From JARRPM01 sp963765545 (GTDB lineage Bacteria > Pseudomonadota > Gammaproteobacteria > Pseudomonadales > Halieaceae): a stretch of 64,000 nt of DNA. The notes under the pieces were generated by a model. It saw only the letters and a list, made by a program, of their open reading frames with translations, was not told where the DNA came from and searched no databases. Each line of letters begins with the position of its first letter. The stretch's first letter is position 1. The stretch is from assembly GCA_963765545.1 (NCBI GenBank), contig CAVXWW010000004.1, positions 1,364,001 through 1,428,000 on the forward strand. Direction: 5' to 3'. The position numbers and the translations under genes were made by a program. Shown here in pieces: positions 8,877 through 18,761 of the stretch.

Positions 8877-10882
8877 CTACTGATTCCTCGGCTCTTTAAC
8901 CCGAAGCACCTGATTGGGCTTGATTCCTAGCAACTCCTGCACCACACCGCTCGGCCAATGGATCGTGATCTTGTCGATTTGGGTGTGCTTTTCCAGCCCG
9001 AAGTGTAGACGGCTGTGATTCTGACCGCGATGGTGTACGCCACCGTCCTGCAATCGGGTCTGCGTAACGCCCCCCGCGGTTACCTGCACGACTGCCCCTA
9101 TACCATCACGGTTGGATGAGGTTCCCTCCAGGTCGATCATAAGCCAGTGGTTGCCGTTGCCTAAATTGCGAAAGAGTTGATAGCCGCCACGGTCTGAAGG
9201 CAGCCCCAGGCTGCGACCCATGCTTTCGCCATTGGCGACCAAGAGATCAAGGAAACCGTCACCATCAAAATCCACAGTCGTGACCGAGTCGCCTACGCCT
9301 GCGAGACTGCCCGGCGCACCACCTGCATCCTTAACGACCTGAAAATATCCCTGTGCCATCGTTCAGCAGCAGTAGATTTTCCTGTTGACCGATGATCCCG
9401 GAAGCTAGGACGTAGACATCAACATCCATGTCGTTGTCGAAATCGCCCGCCACAACGTTCATCCCGGACACCATCCGGTCATTGACCCCGCGCTTGTCGC
9501 TTTCCTCGATGAGTTTGCCGGCACGATTCATGAACAGTCGTGCGGCAAGTTCCTCCGGAATGATGCCTGTGCCCGTTGCCTGCAACTGGGTAATGGCTGC
9601 GGTGGAGTCCACGCGAAGCTGGACTTGCTGGGTTTTCGGGTTACCGGCTGCCAGTTCGACATGCGGGGCGGTGACTTGCACTTCCCACGTGTCCGGCGCA
9701 GTAAAGCTGAAGTAAACCCCGCTTGCCTTGCCAACTTGATGTGGTAGCTGGCCGACGATGCCAGGGGTGTTCGACGAAAGCTCAAAGGTTGTTGCCTCTG
9801 GATGAGTGCCTTGTTGGCCAAGGTAAATGTGGTTGGCTGAGATCGCATCGTTTGCGTTGGCGGCCGCTACCTGTACTTTCAATGTGCCATCGGAACGAAA
9901 GCTAAACCCTATTGGCTTGTCAGCATTGCTTTCGTTCATCGAAATGTCGGCCACAATAGCGTTGGGCGATTCCTGGCCAAACGCAACAGGTCCGAACAAA
10001 TTTTTGCGCGCGAGAAATAGGTCGAAATTGCCGTCGTTGTCGAAGTCTGCTGCGGCTAAATCCTCAAAGGCGGTTGCCGGGAGTAGATCGAGATCACGCG
10101 GTGGGCGCACGGACAGATCGAATATCTGCGCGGTAAGGTTCTTGCCCATGGTACGACAAACTAGTTCAGGGCGATTGTCTCCAGTCAGCTCTGCAAGTAC
10201 GCAGAAAGGCACCGACCGCGATGCGAACTGCAGGATATCCGTCGCTGTAAATGTGCCATCGCCCTGTAAGTAGACGAAAGGCGGATTTTTGTCGTCGTGT
10301 CTTGCCTCGGCGCCATGAAACAAATCGAGTTGACCGACGCCATCGAGGTCTACCCACAGTGGCATGCGGGTACGTCCTTCCAGGTTCAGCACACCTGCCG
10401 TTGCGGCGACATTAACCAGGCGATCGCCCTGGTTATGAAACAGGATTTTTGGTTCTATCCCCAACCCCTCTTACCGCCCCCGTCAATTGCACCAGATCGA
10501 GTCTGCCGTCATTGTCGTAATCGGCCCAGGCAGCGCCATGTTTGTCGGCGACGATGTCTTCGCGCGCGAAATAGCTGTTCGTTACATCTTCGAACCGTCC
10601 GCCGCCCAGGTTGCGATACAACCTGGCTTCGTTCAGGTGGTTCGTAACATAGAGATCGGGCAACCTGTCGCCGTCGAAATCTCCCCAGGCTGCGCCGTAG
10701 GTCATCCCAACATAGTCACCCAGACCGGATTCGGCGGTTATGTCCTCGAATACGGTGAGCGAGACCTCGGGCTTCGAACACCCGGCCAAAACCATCGCCA
10801 CAACTAGTAACGCTGCATATTTAAGGATCGCGCTGCGGCGCGGGTGGCTATACCCGGCCGGGGAGTCTTCTTTACATCGCAT
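8877..10882 (-). CDS. VCBS/FG-GAP repeat lipoprotein with C-terminal ASPIC/UnbV domain (frameshifted)
   Basis: Starts at ATG 10882 with a signal sequence ending in VVAMVLAGCSKP, a lipobox that predicts a lipid-anchored protein. Repeated calcium-binding loops of VCBS/FG-GAP beta-propeller blades follow: DFDGDRLPDLYV, DYDNDGRLDLV, DFDNDGNFDLFL, DFDNDMDVDVYV and DFDGDGFLDLLV. The last ~100 residues (NGNHWLMIDLEG, SRLHFGLE, ITIHWPSGVVQEL) are the ASPIC/UnbV domain. Frame breaks near 10450 and 9350 split the gene in three; the joined product is about 665 residues. It probably sits on the cell surface or in the periplasm and binds glycan or calcium, but no enzyme activity can be claimed. Confidence 0.85.
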
Positions 10883-10949
10883 TTTTCTAGTTCCCTAGTT
10901 GATCCAGCGTCCGTGTTGACAAAAATATAGCCTCGGTCTGTGGCCCTGG

Positions 10950-12429
10950 TCATTCTTCCCGGGACGGTATGCCGGTAGCTATCCGTAATCTGACCTTCCA
11001 CCTTTGTTGTTCGGTCTGCAGTGAAGCAAAGGGCAGGAACAGGAAGCACAATACGTAGACAAATCCTCCTGACATTACCATGGACGCAAGATAGGCCAGG
11101 TCATTCTCCTTGACTGATTCAGGCAAAGCGCCATCGAGGATATACAGCGCGATGGCCAAAAGTAAGTTTAAGATCACTGCGGGCACGAGCGCAAGCGGGT
11201 ATCCGGAAAGCTTTGCACCGAGGCACCGCACAGCCAGCCAATACTGCCAGAGGCCGCTGAGGGCAGCCGAACTGACTATCGCCCACGCAACGCCATCAAT
11301 GCCGTAATTGAGTCCCACTAGCACCGCCGCGATCGTATAGATCAAGGTAGTGACTTGCACAAGTAGTTCGCGGCCCAGCCAGTTGCGGGCACCCAGGACG
11401 TTCCCGGATAGATTGCCAATTAGCCAGAAGGGCCATGCTAGCGCAAGGATGGCAAGTGGACCGGCGGCTTCCACCCAATTTGGGCCGTAGACCCCGCGTA
11501 CGAATGGCTCGGCGACCCATAGCAAGCCGACATACAAACGGTGTTGCATATACGGCGACGAGAGCGATGCTGCGAAAGAACAGATAGCGAGATTTATCCA
11601 AGTTGTCTTGCTCGGCAGCCAAAGACCGAAATAACACTGGGTAAACCGAGCCAGTAATGAACCCATGGGGCATGCGAGCGAGGCTTTCGCCTTTACTGTA
11701 AAGACCAACGCTTGCCGGCCCCAGCGTGCGCGAAAGAATGAAAACGCTTATCTGTCGTACGCAGGTAGAAGACGATATCGTTGATGGAAAAAAGAAACCC
11801 ATACCGGGCGATTTCTCGTCCGCGTCGAAAATTGAAAGAGAGTTTGGGGCGCCATTTGGTATAAAGAGTAACAGCGATGCCTTGATTGCCGAACCGGCGA
11901 TGCCCCCCATAATCAAACTCCATACCCCATAGCCAAGATAAGCCAATCCTATGCTGATGCCGCTGGAAAACAGCAATGAAATTAACCCGATAATGGTCTT
12001 CGCTTTAAAGCGCATTTGGCGTTGCAGTATGCTGCTTGGCAGGTTGACAAGTGGACGATAGACGAAGGAGAGTGCCGATACGCGCAACAAGTCTGTATAG
12101 ATGGGGTTGCTATACCATCGGGCGAACCAGGGTGCTGAAAAGAAGAAAACCGAATAGATCAGGCAACCGATTATGAGTTGGAGCGTGAATACAATATTAT
12201 AGTCCTGGTCCGTAGCAGTTTTTGCCCTGATCAAGGCTTGGCCCATTCCTCCACCCGATATCAGGCCAGCGAAGCCTGTGAAAACCTGGATCGTGAGAAG
12301 CATCCCGAAGTCTTCAGGCACCAGCAGGCGGGCCAGCACAATCCCAAACAGGAAAGTGAGGACTTGAGCCCCTGTGTTTCCAACAAATAGCCAAGCAGCG
12401 CCTTGGCGGATACTCTGTCCCAGACTCAT
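10950..12429 (-). CDS. Oligosaccharide flippase of the Wzx/PST type (frameshifted)
   Basis: Multi-helix inner-membrane protein of the MOP superfamily that would flip lipid-linked repeat units to the periplasmic face. The N-terminus (SIRQGAAWLFVGNTGAQVL, then ARLLVPEDFGMLL) is the conserved opening of the PST family, and LQRQMRFKAKTI falls at the usual place near residue 125. The C-terminal third (EPFVRGVYGPNW, ILALAWPFWLIGN) is in another frame. Breaks lie near 11890, 11740 and 11540. The joined product of about 490 residues and 12-14 helices is normal. Its position between repeat-unit genes supports the role. Start ATG 12429 is followed by a standard N-terminus. Confidence 0.88.
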
Positions 12430-13873
12430 ATGTGTCCAAGCGCTCCGGCATGCCGGATGTTGTGATCTGGCATCGATAAATCACCAGGGCCGGTGGCTAG
12501 ACGAGGCCGATAGGCACTGGTTCAATCGCGGTTGGCTGACCGCATAGCACCTGCGTCGGGCGGTGGTAGACGGCGGGATGGATTAAGGCAGTGGCATTCA
12601 TGGATCGTTATTCCAATGATCGGGGTTGTGAAGCAAGCCAAATGCCATTACGTCGACCCCTGAATCGATAATATGGCGAGAGAACCAAGGACTATGTTTC
12701 TTAGGGATTCCAGCAAGGCCCTCAACTTGGCCCACTCAAGTGTTTCTATCTCGAATATCCCACGGCCCATACAGTGTCTCGATACAATAATACACAATGA
12801 TTTACTTTCCAGATGCCTCGCCTTCCAAACAGGTAACGCGCACATAGATTGCGCGTAGGAACAGCTATACAACCATGGACACATTCGGTAATCCGATTCA
12901 ACGGAGACGCATCCCAAATAGATGCAATCCCACCACGAAAGCAGACGTCATGGTTTTTCATCCCATCCAAAACTTTTCTCACCCAGTCTTTTTCTGGAAT
13001 AAAATACTCGCAGTAAAAAGGTATCACATCATCAAGAACAATCTTTATGACATGATTTCCTGCATACGAAAGACCTTGACGGTACTCACAAATTGCCGAA
13101 ATACAGACCAGGCGCTCTGCTACATTCCGGCTAATACTTGACAAGGATGTGGTCACTTGAATCCTTACTCCACGTGATTGCTTCTCAACTGACTCCCGGC
13201 ATGTACACTCTATATTGTGAAGCGCGTTCAAAGTTTCACATAATATCGGCGCGAATTATAGGAGCACACGATCACGGAAGTATCACTCGCACACTTGGAC
13301 CCCAACACTGTCGCAAGTGCAGCCCCTGTTGTGAATTCAAAATCGTCCATATCCTATCCGAAATGACCCAAATTTTGCATGACAGTTGCTCGATGGGAAG
13401 TCACACGTATCAATTCCACTTCTTCATCATCTCGAGTTGCGTCTTGTACATCGCGCCTTCTGGTAAAGTGAAAATTGGCGGGCCAACGCTGCAACACATA
13501 ATCGAAGTCGGCTATTCCATCTAGGGCGGTGCGGCGCCGAATTTTAGCATCGATTTCCATGCTCGCACGAGAAAAATAGACCAATGCCATAACAGTAATG
13601 ATGCATGTGGAGCCAAATGTCCCTCCCAAAAGTAACTATCCCACTTTTCCTTATTAGTCCTATTGCTGTCGGCAATTTATCCTGACAATATTGCGGCAAC
13701 CTGGCCATCTCTTAGCAGTAAAGCTGCCAAGATCTTGTCTGAGCATGGGCGAGAAAACTAACGCAAGACATACACAACATCAATGCGCCAAGTGCGCGTC
13801 GACCGAAAATAGATCGGTCGATTCATATAATCTCTCTCCCCTTCGTCAGAATCCGATATAGCCACCGTAAGGG
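12430..13873. other. Non-coding, decayed region of about 1.4 kb
   Basis: No intact gene. AT content is higher than in the flanks and all frames are short. The part near 12660-13310 contains the remains of a family 2 glycosyltransferase (listed separately). A minus-strand frame at 13354-13629 (91 residues) matches nothing I recognise; it ends in the frame that leads into the relic, so it may belong to the same decayed unit. The 200 bases next to the flippase start (12430-12650) show nothing clear. Confidence 0.6.
12660..13310 (-). pseudogene. Decayed family 2 glycosyltransferase relic
   Basis: Pieces in several frames line up, in order, with the intact GT2 protein at 2382-3311. SVIVCSYN near 13285 answers to SIVVCTYN; YRQGLSYAGNH near 13085 to SSQGLSYARNR; DDVIP then EKDWVRKVLDGMKNHDV near 12960-13010 to DDDVLPEPDW and the helix after it; RGGIASIWDASPLNRITE near 12910-12950 to CGGYIGPIWETPPPDWLTE. 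Stops, shifts and many substitutions (for example loss of the DxD context) separate the blocks, so this is real decay and not only sequencing error. It implies that the locus lost a transferase and perhaps changed its repeat unit. Confidence 0.62.
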
Positions 13874-14662
13874 TTAAAACCAAACTACTCGACGGCCAAG
13901 GTTCAGCGGTGTCATCTGGTTGTTGAGACGCGCCATTTCTCGCTCGCTTGCCCATGTCCTGTCCTTAACCTGATACAAGCGCCCTTTTCTCTCTTGCGCA
14001 CTACCGGGAAGATTTCCCGCTACGCAGCGCGCCACGGCTTCAGCATACACCTCGGCACTGTCCCTCACCGCCCGCCAGAACAGGGCCAACTCATCATCTC
14101 CCGTGCGAACCTCCGGGGATATATGAGCGATAAGCTTACCAGTGTCGATTCCGGCATCGATATAGTGCAAGGTGCATCCCACTTTTTCGGGCTCACCATT
14201 GTACAGTGCCCAGAAGGTGCAGTCTGCCCCGCGATACTCGGGAGAGAGTCCACCGTGCAGGTTCATGAGGGTAAAGCGTTCGAGTAAGGGGCCGCGAATC
14301 AGGCTGGTGCCGAATACGCATATGACGTCCGGCTGGAGCTGTTCTGCCAGGGCCAGGGTCCGGGGGTCGCTGACACTGGGCACTTCGCGGACGAGGTCCG
14401 TCCGGTCCAGAGCTGGTTGGTCGGTACCAAAGAAAAATGTGGCCTCGGGATTGCCTGTATAGCGACGGCGGTCCCGTAGCCAACGCCAAGTTTTTCGCAA
14501 TAGCACGCTGGGCTTGAGGTTCTTGCGCAATTTTTCGCCAGTCCACTGCGCCGGCGCCTCATGAACAATGGCAAGAACATTGGCATCACGGCAGAGCCGA
14601 TTGGCAACATAGAGATGGCGGGGCGACCGGCCACACAGGATCATGATGCGAGGCTCAGGCAC
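13874..14662 (-). CDS. Formyltransferase-family protein, probable sugar N-formyltransferase
   Basis: 262-residue protein starting at GTG 14662, overlapping the end of the toroid gene by 22 bases. The core MNLHGGLSPEYRGADC followed by LHYIDAGIDTGKLIAH is the formyl-transferase catalytic block: Asn, His and Asp of the triad are all present, and the Asp lies in the D-x-G-x-D-T-G loop. Such enzymes use N10-formyl-tetrahydrofolate to formylate an amino sugar nucleotide. Length is shorter than methionyl-tRNA formyltransferase and there is no C-terminal anticodon-binding domain; with the polysaccharide neighbours this favours a sugar N-formyltransferase. Substrate unknown; a 4-amino-4-deoxy sugar is possible, although no aminotransferase gene is visible here. 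Confidence 0.82.
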   Translation of the reverse strand: MPEPRIMILCGRSPRHLYVANRLCRDANVLAIVHEAPAQWTGEKLRKNLKPSVLLRKTWRWLRDRRRYTGNPEATFFFGTDQPALDRTDLVREVPSVSDPRTLALAEQLQPDVICVFGTSLIRGPLLERFTLMNLHGGLSPEYRGADCTFWALYNGEPEKVGCTLHYIDAGIDTGKLIAHISPEVRTGDDELALFWRAVRDSAEVYAEAVARCVAGNLPGSAQERKGRLYQVKDRTWASEREMARLNNQMTPLNLGRRVVWF

Positions 14663-15890
14663 AGGTTACCGCCTCGTCTGTATGCCCGGCATGCGCGCAT
14701 CACCGGCGGGACAACTTCGTCCGATATCGCCATGACGAGCAGGTCTGCGAAAAACTTGGCAGCCCAGTTGGGGTATTCAAAGCGTGAATAGCGCCCCCAG
14801 ATAGGATAAGAACCTGCCAGGCCCCCGTCGCGCGGACTCCCGTCACCCAGAACAGGATGATGACTCTCAAGAAATTCTATCGCACGGTCAATACCAAGCT
14901 GCCAATCACCCGGCACACCAATGTGTTGCAGCCGCTGCCAGTTGAGGCCGATCTGCGCAATTCCGGTCAGACAGGCATACCGGCCGGTCGGCCGCCAGTC
15001 GTTTTCAAATTCCCCTGCAATCCAGCCATCCGCACGCTGTGCCAGCAACAAGGCCTTTGCCGCCTTGGCAGCGGCATCGATGAACCTGGGTTCATCCGCC
15101 AGGATGCCGCCTTCCAGCAGGCCGCGCATCGCATAGGCGATAGTATGGGTAAATGGTGCCTCGCCGCGGCGAAACGCATTCTCTCCAAACCAGCCGCTCC
15201 CGGTGGCCTGGTCGCACGCCCAGTCCATATTGCGAATGGCACCACCGATAAAGCGCTTTTCTCCTGCCAGCAAACCGGTTCGCAGCAACGCCCACGCGGA
15301 GCGTGTGTTGTAGGTATGGGGAATATCGTTGTGAACGCTGCGGCGCCAGCAGCCATCGTCATCCTGCTTGTCCAGCATCCAGTGAGCAGCCCGCACCGCT
15401 GCCTCCAGGCACTCCTGCCGGTCTAGTTCAAGATAGCCGGCTATCATGCCATGCATAATCTGGCCGGTATTAAAGATGACCGGCTTGCTGCCCGGTTCGC
15501 CGAAATGGCCCGGGAAGGCACCATCGGGGCACTGTAAACCGCATTCCCAGTCCAAAATCCGATGAGCCCTGGCGACCAGATCGGGGCGTTCCAGTAACCG
15601 CGCAGCAGCCAGAAAGGTCTCGACTATGTAGCCGCTGGTTTCCGGGTAGCCGGGCAGCCAATCCGTCCTCGAAGCTCCAGCCGGCGGACACACCGCCTGC
15701 ATCGGACAAACCATCCCGTTGGTCCTGTGCGCGACAAAGCCAGTCAATCGTCGCTGTGAGATGAGCCACTATGGCTATGAGGCTGCCCATGGGCTCGGCC
15801 GAACATATCAGCGCCAATCAACTGGAGATGGCCAGGGCGCCAAAGCTGGTATCGAAATGGAAGCTCGATCAGTCTTTTCAGAGTTGTCAT
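14641..15890 (-). CDS. Alpha-toroid protein, paralogue 2 (N-terminus frameshifted)
   Basis: The main frame starts inside the gene; its N-terminus is in other frames: MTTLKRLIELPFRYQLW from ATG 15890, then TATIDWLCRAQDQRDG, then WLPGYPETSGYIVET. Breaks lie near 15770 and 15665. The joined product of about 415 residues consists of helical repeats with aromatic-glycine turns (ECGLQCPDGAFPG, FNTGQIMHGM, DDDGCWRR, YPIWGRYSRFEYPNW), an alpha-toroid like the protein at 7900-8820 but longer by ~100 residues. No signal peptide. A glycan- or lipid-linked substrate is plausible from context; the reaction is unknown. It overlaps the formyltransferase gene, so the two are probably coupled. Confidence 0.68.
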
Positions 15891-15935
15891 TTTTTGTTCA
15901 TCATCTGTGTCAAGTCGCCCACCTGCCACGAATAC

Positions 15936-17288
15936 TCATACCTGCAAACCTTCCAGCGGCAGCGCCACGCGACTTACCACATAGCGATGTTTGCCAGAAG
16001 CCTCGGGCGGAATTGCATCCAGCATCACGATCTCTACCCGCACCGAAGGCCCCATGCGCGACCGAAACGCCTGCACAATTTCCGACTTCGCAGTGTCGCG
16101 CCATAATGCGTTAGTGACGATCTGAACTTCGATGCTGTCAACCTCGTGCTGAATGATCTTGAATTCGCTAACACCCTCTACGGCTCGCATTATATAGATA
16201 ACAGATAATGCATGCATGAGAGTTCCATCACATTTCATAACGAAATCAGTGGAACGCCCAGTCACCTGCTCTATGACATGCAGGCCCCTACCCTCGTGGC
16301 AGGATTCTGCCGACAGGGTGACCATGTCGCCAGTGCGGTAGCGTATGAAGGGTTGGGCATCGGAACAGAGCCCGGTCATAACCGCTTCGCCACTATGCCC
16401 GGGTGCCACCGGATTGCCTGCAGGATCCAACACTTCCAGGATGATGCTCTCACTCATCAGCAGCATCTGCCCCGCCGGGCTTTCATGCGCAGTAAAACCG
16501 ATATCCCGGCTGCCAAATTCGTTCGCCACTGGCACTGCAAAAACCTCACTAATCAGCTCACGTTGGTGTGGAAACAGGGGCTCACCGGTAGTGCTTACTA
16601 CTTTGAGGCGCGCCAGCTTCGGGATACGCCCCGTCTGTTTTGCCCGGGCAGCCAGCAGGGCGATGCTGCTGGCATAGCCGTAGATGCACACCGGATTGAA
16701 ACGTCCGATAGCGTCCAGATAGGCGTCCATATTGGCCTGTGACATTTCAAAGGCATTCAGCACCAACTGGTTCAGCAGGCGATCACGCACTGTCTTGATG
16801 AGATCTGTTTTGCTCAGTTCGACCGGCGCGCCCCACAGATAGACTTCGGGCTCGCCAACCTCGGCCCCCCACCAACGGCGTGCCCGAATCCGCCCGGCTG
16901 CATCCGATGCCTGGCGCCAGCGCCCGAACATGAAACTGAGAGGTTGGCCACTCGAGCCTCCCGTATTATAGGGAAACGCGCCGCCCGGAGCGCCCTCCCA
17001 GCGCATCGCCCGGCCATGCAGTTGGGCGTCGGCCTTGTCCATGGTGGGGATACGACGCAAATCAGCCAAACTGATTTCACTCGACTGCGTTACCTCAGAC
17101 AGGCCTGCGCCGGCCAAGCGCTCAGCGTGCCAGGGGCAATGCGCGTTGGCGATGCCGAGCAATCGGGCGAGTTTGCGTGCCTGCAGAGCTTCGACCTGAT
17201 CGCGAGACAGCCATTGACTGCGTTCCAGATCTTCGAGATAAGCGAAGGTCGGCCTTTTCAGGAGGGATTCCTGAAGTGGATATACCAC
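15936..17288 (-). CDS. PaaK/CapK-like adenylate-forming enzyme
   Basis: Intact 450-residue protein from GTG 17288. FPYNTGGSSGQPLSFMFGR is the ATP-binding P-loop of phenylacetate-CoA-ligase-like (CapK) proteins, STTGEPLFPHQRELI and EFGSRDIGF are the A5-type region, and RYRTGDMVTL is the hinge aspartate motif. ASGKHRYV near the end is the position of the catalytic lysine. CapK-type proteins in capsule loci are thought to activate an acid that is then joined to a sugar or amine. No carrier protein lies nearby, so CoA or an amine is the probable acceptor. Upstream, 17336-17450, is the 3' scrap of a glycosyltransferase gene. Confidence 0.85.
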   Translation of the reverse strand: MVYPLQESLLKRPTFAYLEDLERSQWLSRDQVEALQARKLARLLGIANAHCPWHAERLAGAGLSEVTQSSEISLADLRRIPTMDKADAQLHGRAMRWEGAPGGAFPYNTGGSSGQPLSFMFGRWRQASDAAGRIRARRWWGAEVGEPEVYLWGAPVELSKTDLIKTVRDRLLNQLVLNAFEMSQANMDAYLDAIGRFNPVCIYGYASSIALLAARAKQTGRIPKLARLKVVSTTGEPLFPHQRELISEVFAVPVANEFGSRDIGFTAHESPAGQMLLMSESIILEVLDPAGNPVAPGHSGEAVMTGLCSDAQPFIRYRTGDMVTLSAESCHEGRGLHVIEQVTGRSTDFVMKCDGTLMHALSVIYIMRAVEGVSEFKIIQHEVDSIEVQIVTNALWRDTAKSEIVQAFRSRMGPSVRVEIVMLDAIPPEASGKHRYVVSRVALPLEGLQV

Positions 17289-17335
17289 ACGACGGGAAAA
17301 AACAGGGGCAATGAGAACTCATGGGCAAATTTAGA

Positions 17336-17450
17336 CTAAACCTCTTCCTTATTGACTGATAGAAGGTCGGCCGTCTTTTCGGCCACCTTTTCCCACCCCA
17401 GCTCCGCATGGGCCCGCGCCAAGCAGCCTCAGCCAAGCCTACCTCCAGCT
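17336..17450 (-). pseudogene. 3' remnant of a family 4 glycosyltransferase gene
   Basis: About 35 codons in two frames: GLAEAA, then ARAHAELGWEKVAEKTADLL and a short tail to a TAG at 17336-17338. This matches the last residues of the intact GT4 gene at 20589-21729 (LAEAASARVHAELGWAEVA). No further upstream part of such a gene is found before the SGNH gene that ends at 17542. It looks like a leftover of a lost or recombined glycosyltransferase gene. Confidence 0.6.
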
Positions 17451-17541
17451 CTTAACTGTAGAACGGGTGGCAGGCAGATCAACTGTTCGAAACCATGGTA
17501 AGCGAAAAGGCTGGCGGCAGCCAATTTCACACAGCTGCAAC

Positions 17542-18752
17542 TTAATCATCAAGCCCAAGCGCGTGTTTGAGAACCAGCCATCGGGACTTTGTCGCCTCCA
17601 GATCCAGCTTACCTCTCTCTATCGTTTCGGCAATATTGGTCGAGGTTAGCTTTACAGCGAATTCATCACTTGAGCCTCCAAGCATCACCGCCAGCATATG
17701 ATCTCCCAACTCACGCTTATAGTGTGCCGGCTCCCAGTACCACTCCATCTCGCGCAGGGGTGTGTCCAGTGGTACCGGCTCCAACACCGCCTGACTAAAG
17801 ATGCTGAAGTCCCACAGAGGCAATGAGGGTATATCTGGCACATTCAGCTGATCTATCAACATTTCTTTCCAGCGCCAGAATTCTTCAGTTAACCCTGCCT
17901 CATCCAGCACATGAAGGTAGCTATAGTGGTATGGACTGATGAAGATATGTACCTCAATACCGCGTTCACGCGCTTCGTCCATCAATCTCTGAAGATGCTC
18001 AAAAGCAGGCGACCGAACCCCTGTAGCCTCAGAAACGACTACCCTTTTCTCTCCCGCCAGATTACTCTGGATCTCCTGGAGTTTCTGAACAAACAGCGCT
18101 TTGACGCCTTCGACCCGGACAATATCCACATAGCTCTGCGCAGTATTAAAGCCCGTTACATCAATAGAGCTCTCTATAGAGCGCTGCTTTATCACGGTCA
18201 TGATACTCGCAATCAGGCTGTCCAGCGAAAATATCATTGCCGCCTGTTCACGTAACCGAAATAGATCGTTTTCAAGACTATCGCCCCCATATTCGCGGAG
18301 TCTTTTATGGTAACCGGGGGTAACAAAGGTTATATCTTTCGGAGCAAGTGCGGACTCATCGACTAGAAAATCCAATATATCAACGCCAATAATCAGCGTC
18401 TTAACCGTCCCCGTAAGACGAATGGTGTTCACAGCATAGTCCACCTGCATACGAACATCGGCACCCGGCATAGCGATATTGTAGGCCGCCTTACCGTTGA
18501 ATAAAGCATGTCCAGGAAACAAACCCATCTCAACCCGGGAATTCCCCACTAACAGAACCTCCGGCTCAGACTCTGGCGCGCGATACGCCTTAGTAACCAT
18601 GACCCGGTTACCCGCTTCAGGTTTCAATGCGTTAAAGCCCGAGACTCACGGGCGACCAATAACGCCCGAAGGGATCGACGAGCCAATTGAAAACAGACAC
18701 GATCGTTAAGCACAATGAGGGCAGAACCGAGCAGAGAAAAGAGATAACGCAT
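17542..18752 (-). CDS. SGNH/AlgX-like membrane-anchored protein, partner of the MBOAT (frameshifted N-terminus)
   Basis: The C-terminal 350 residues are one frame; the N-terminus lies in other frames: MRYLFSLLGSALIVL from ATG 18752, then FNWLVDPFGRYWSPVS, then GFNALKPEAGNRVMVTKAY. The order N-terminal helix, DPFGRY, KP and then LLVGNSRVEMGL is a signature of SGNH-like proteins encoded next to MBOAT acyltransferases; GNSR is the likely nucleophile block, and WEPAHYKRELGDHML near the end supplies the Asp/His region. Such proteins help move or attach acyl groups to polysaccharide in the periplasm, as AlgJ/AlgX do for alginate. Ten bases separate it from the MBOAT stop. Breaks near 18710 and 18648. 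Confidence 0.7.
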
Positions 18753-18761
18753 CAACTTGGC

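Noticed and set aside
16501..16530. TGGCAC match as sigma-54 -24 element
   Set aside because: No TTGC at the -12 distance and it lies inside the PaaK-like coding region.
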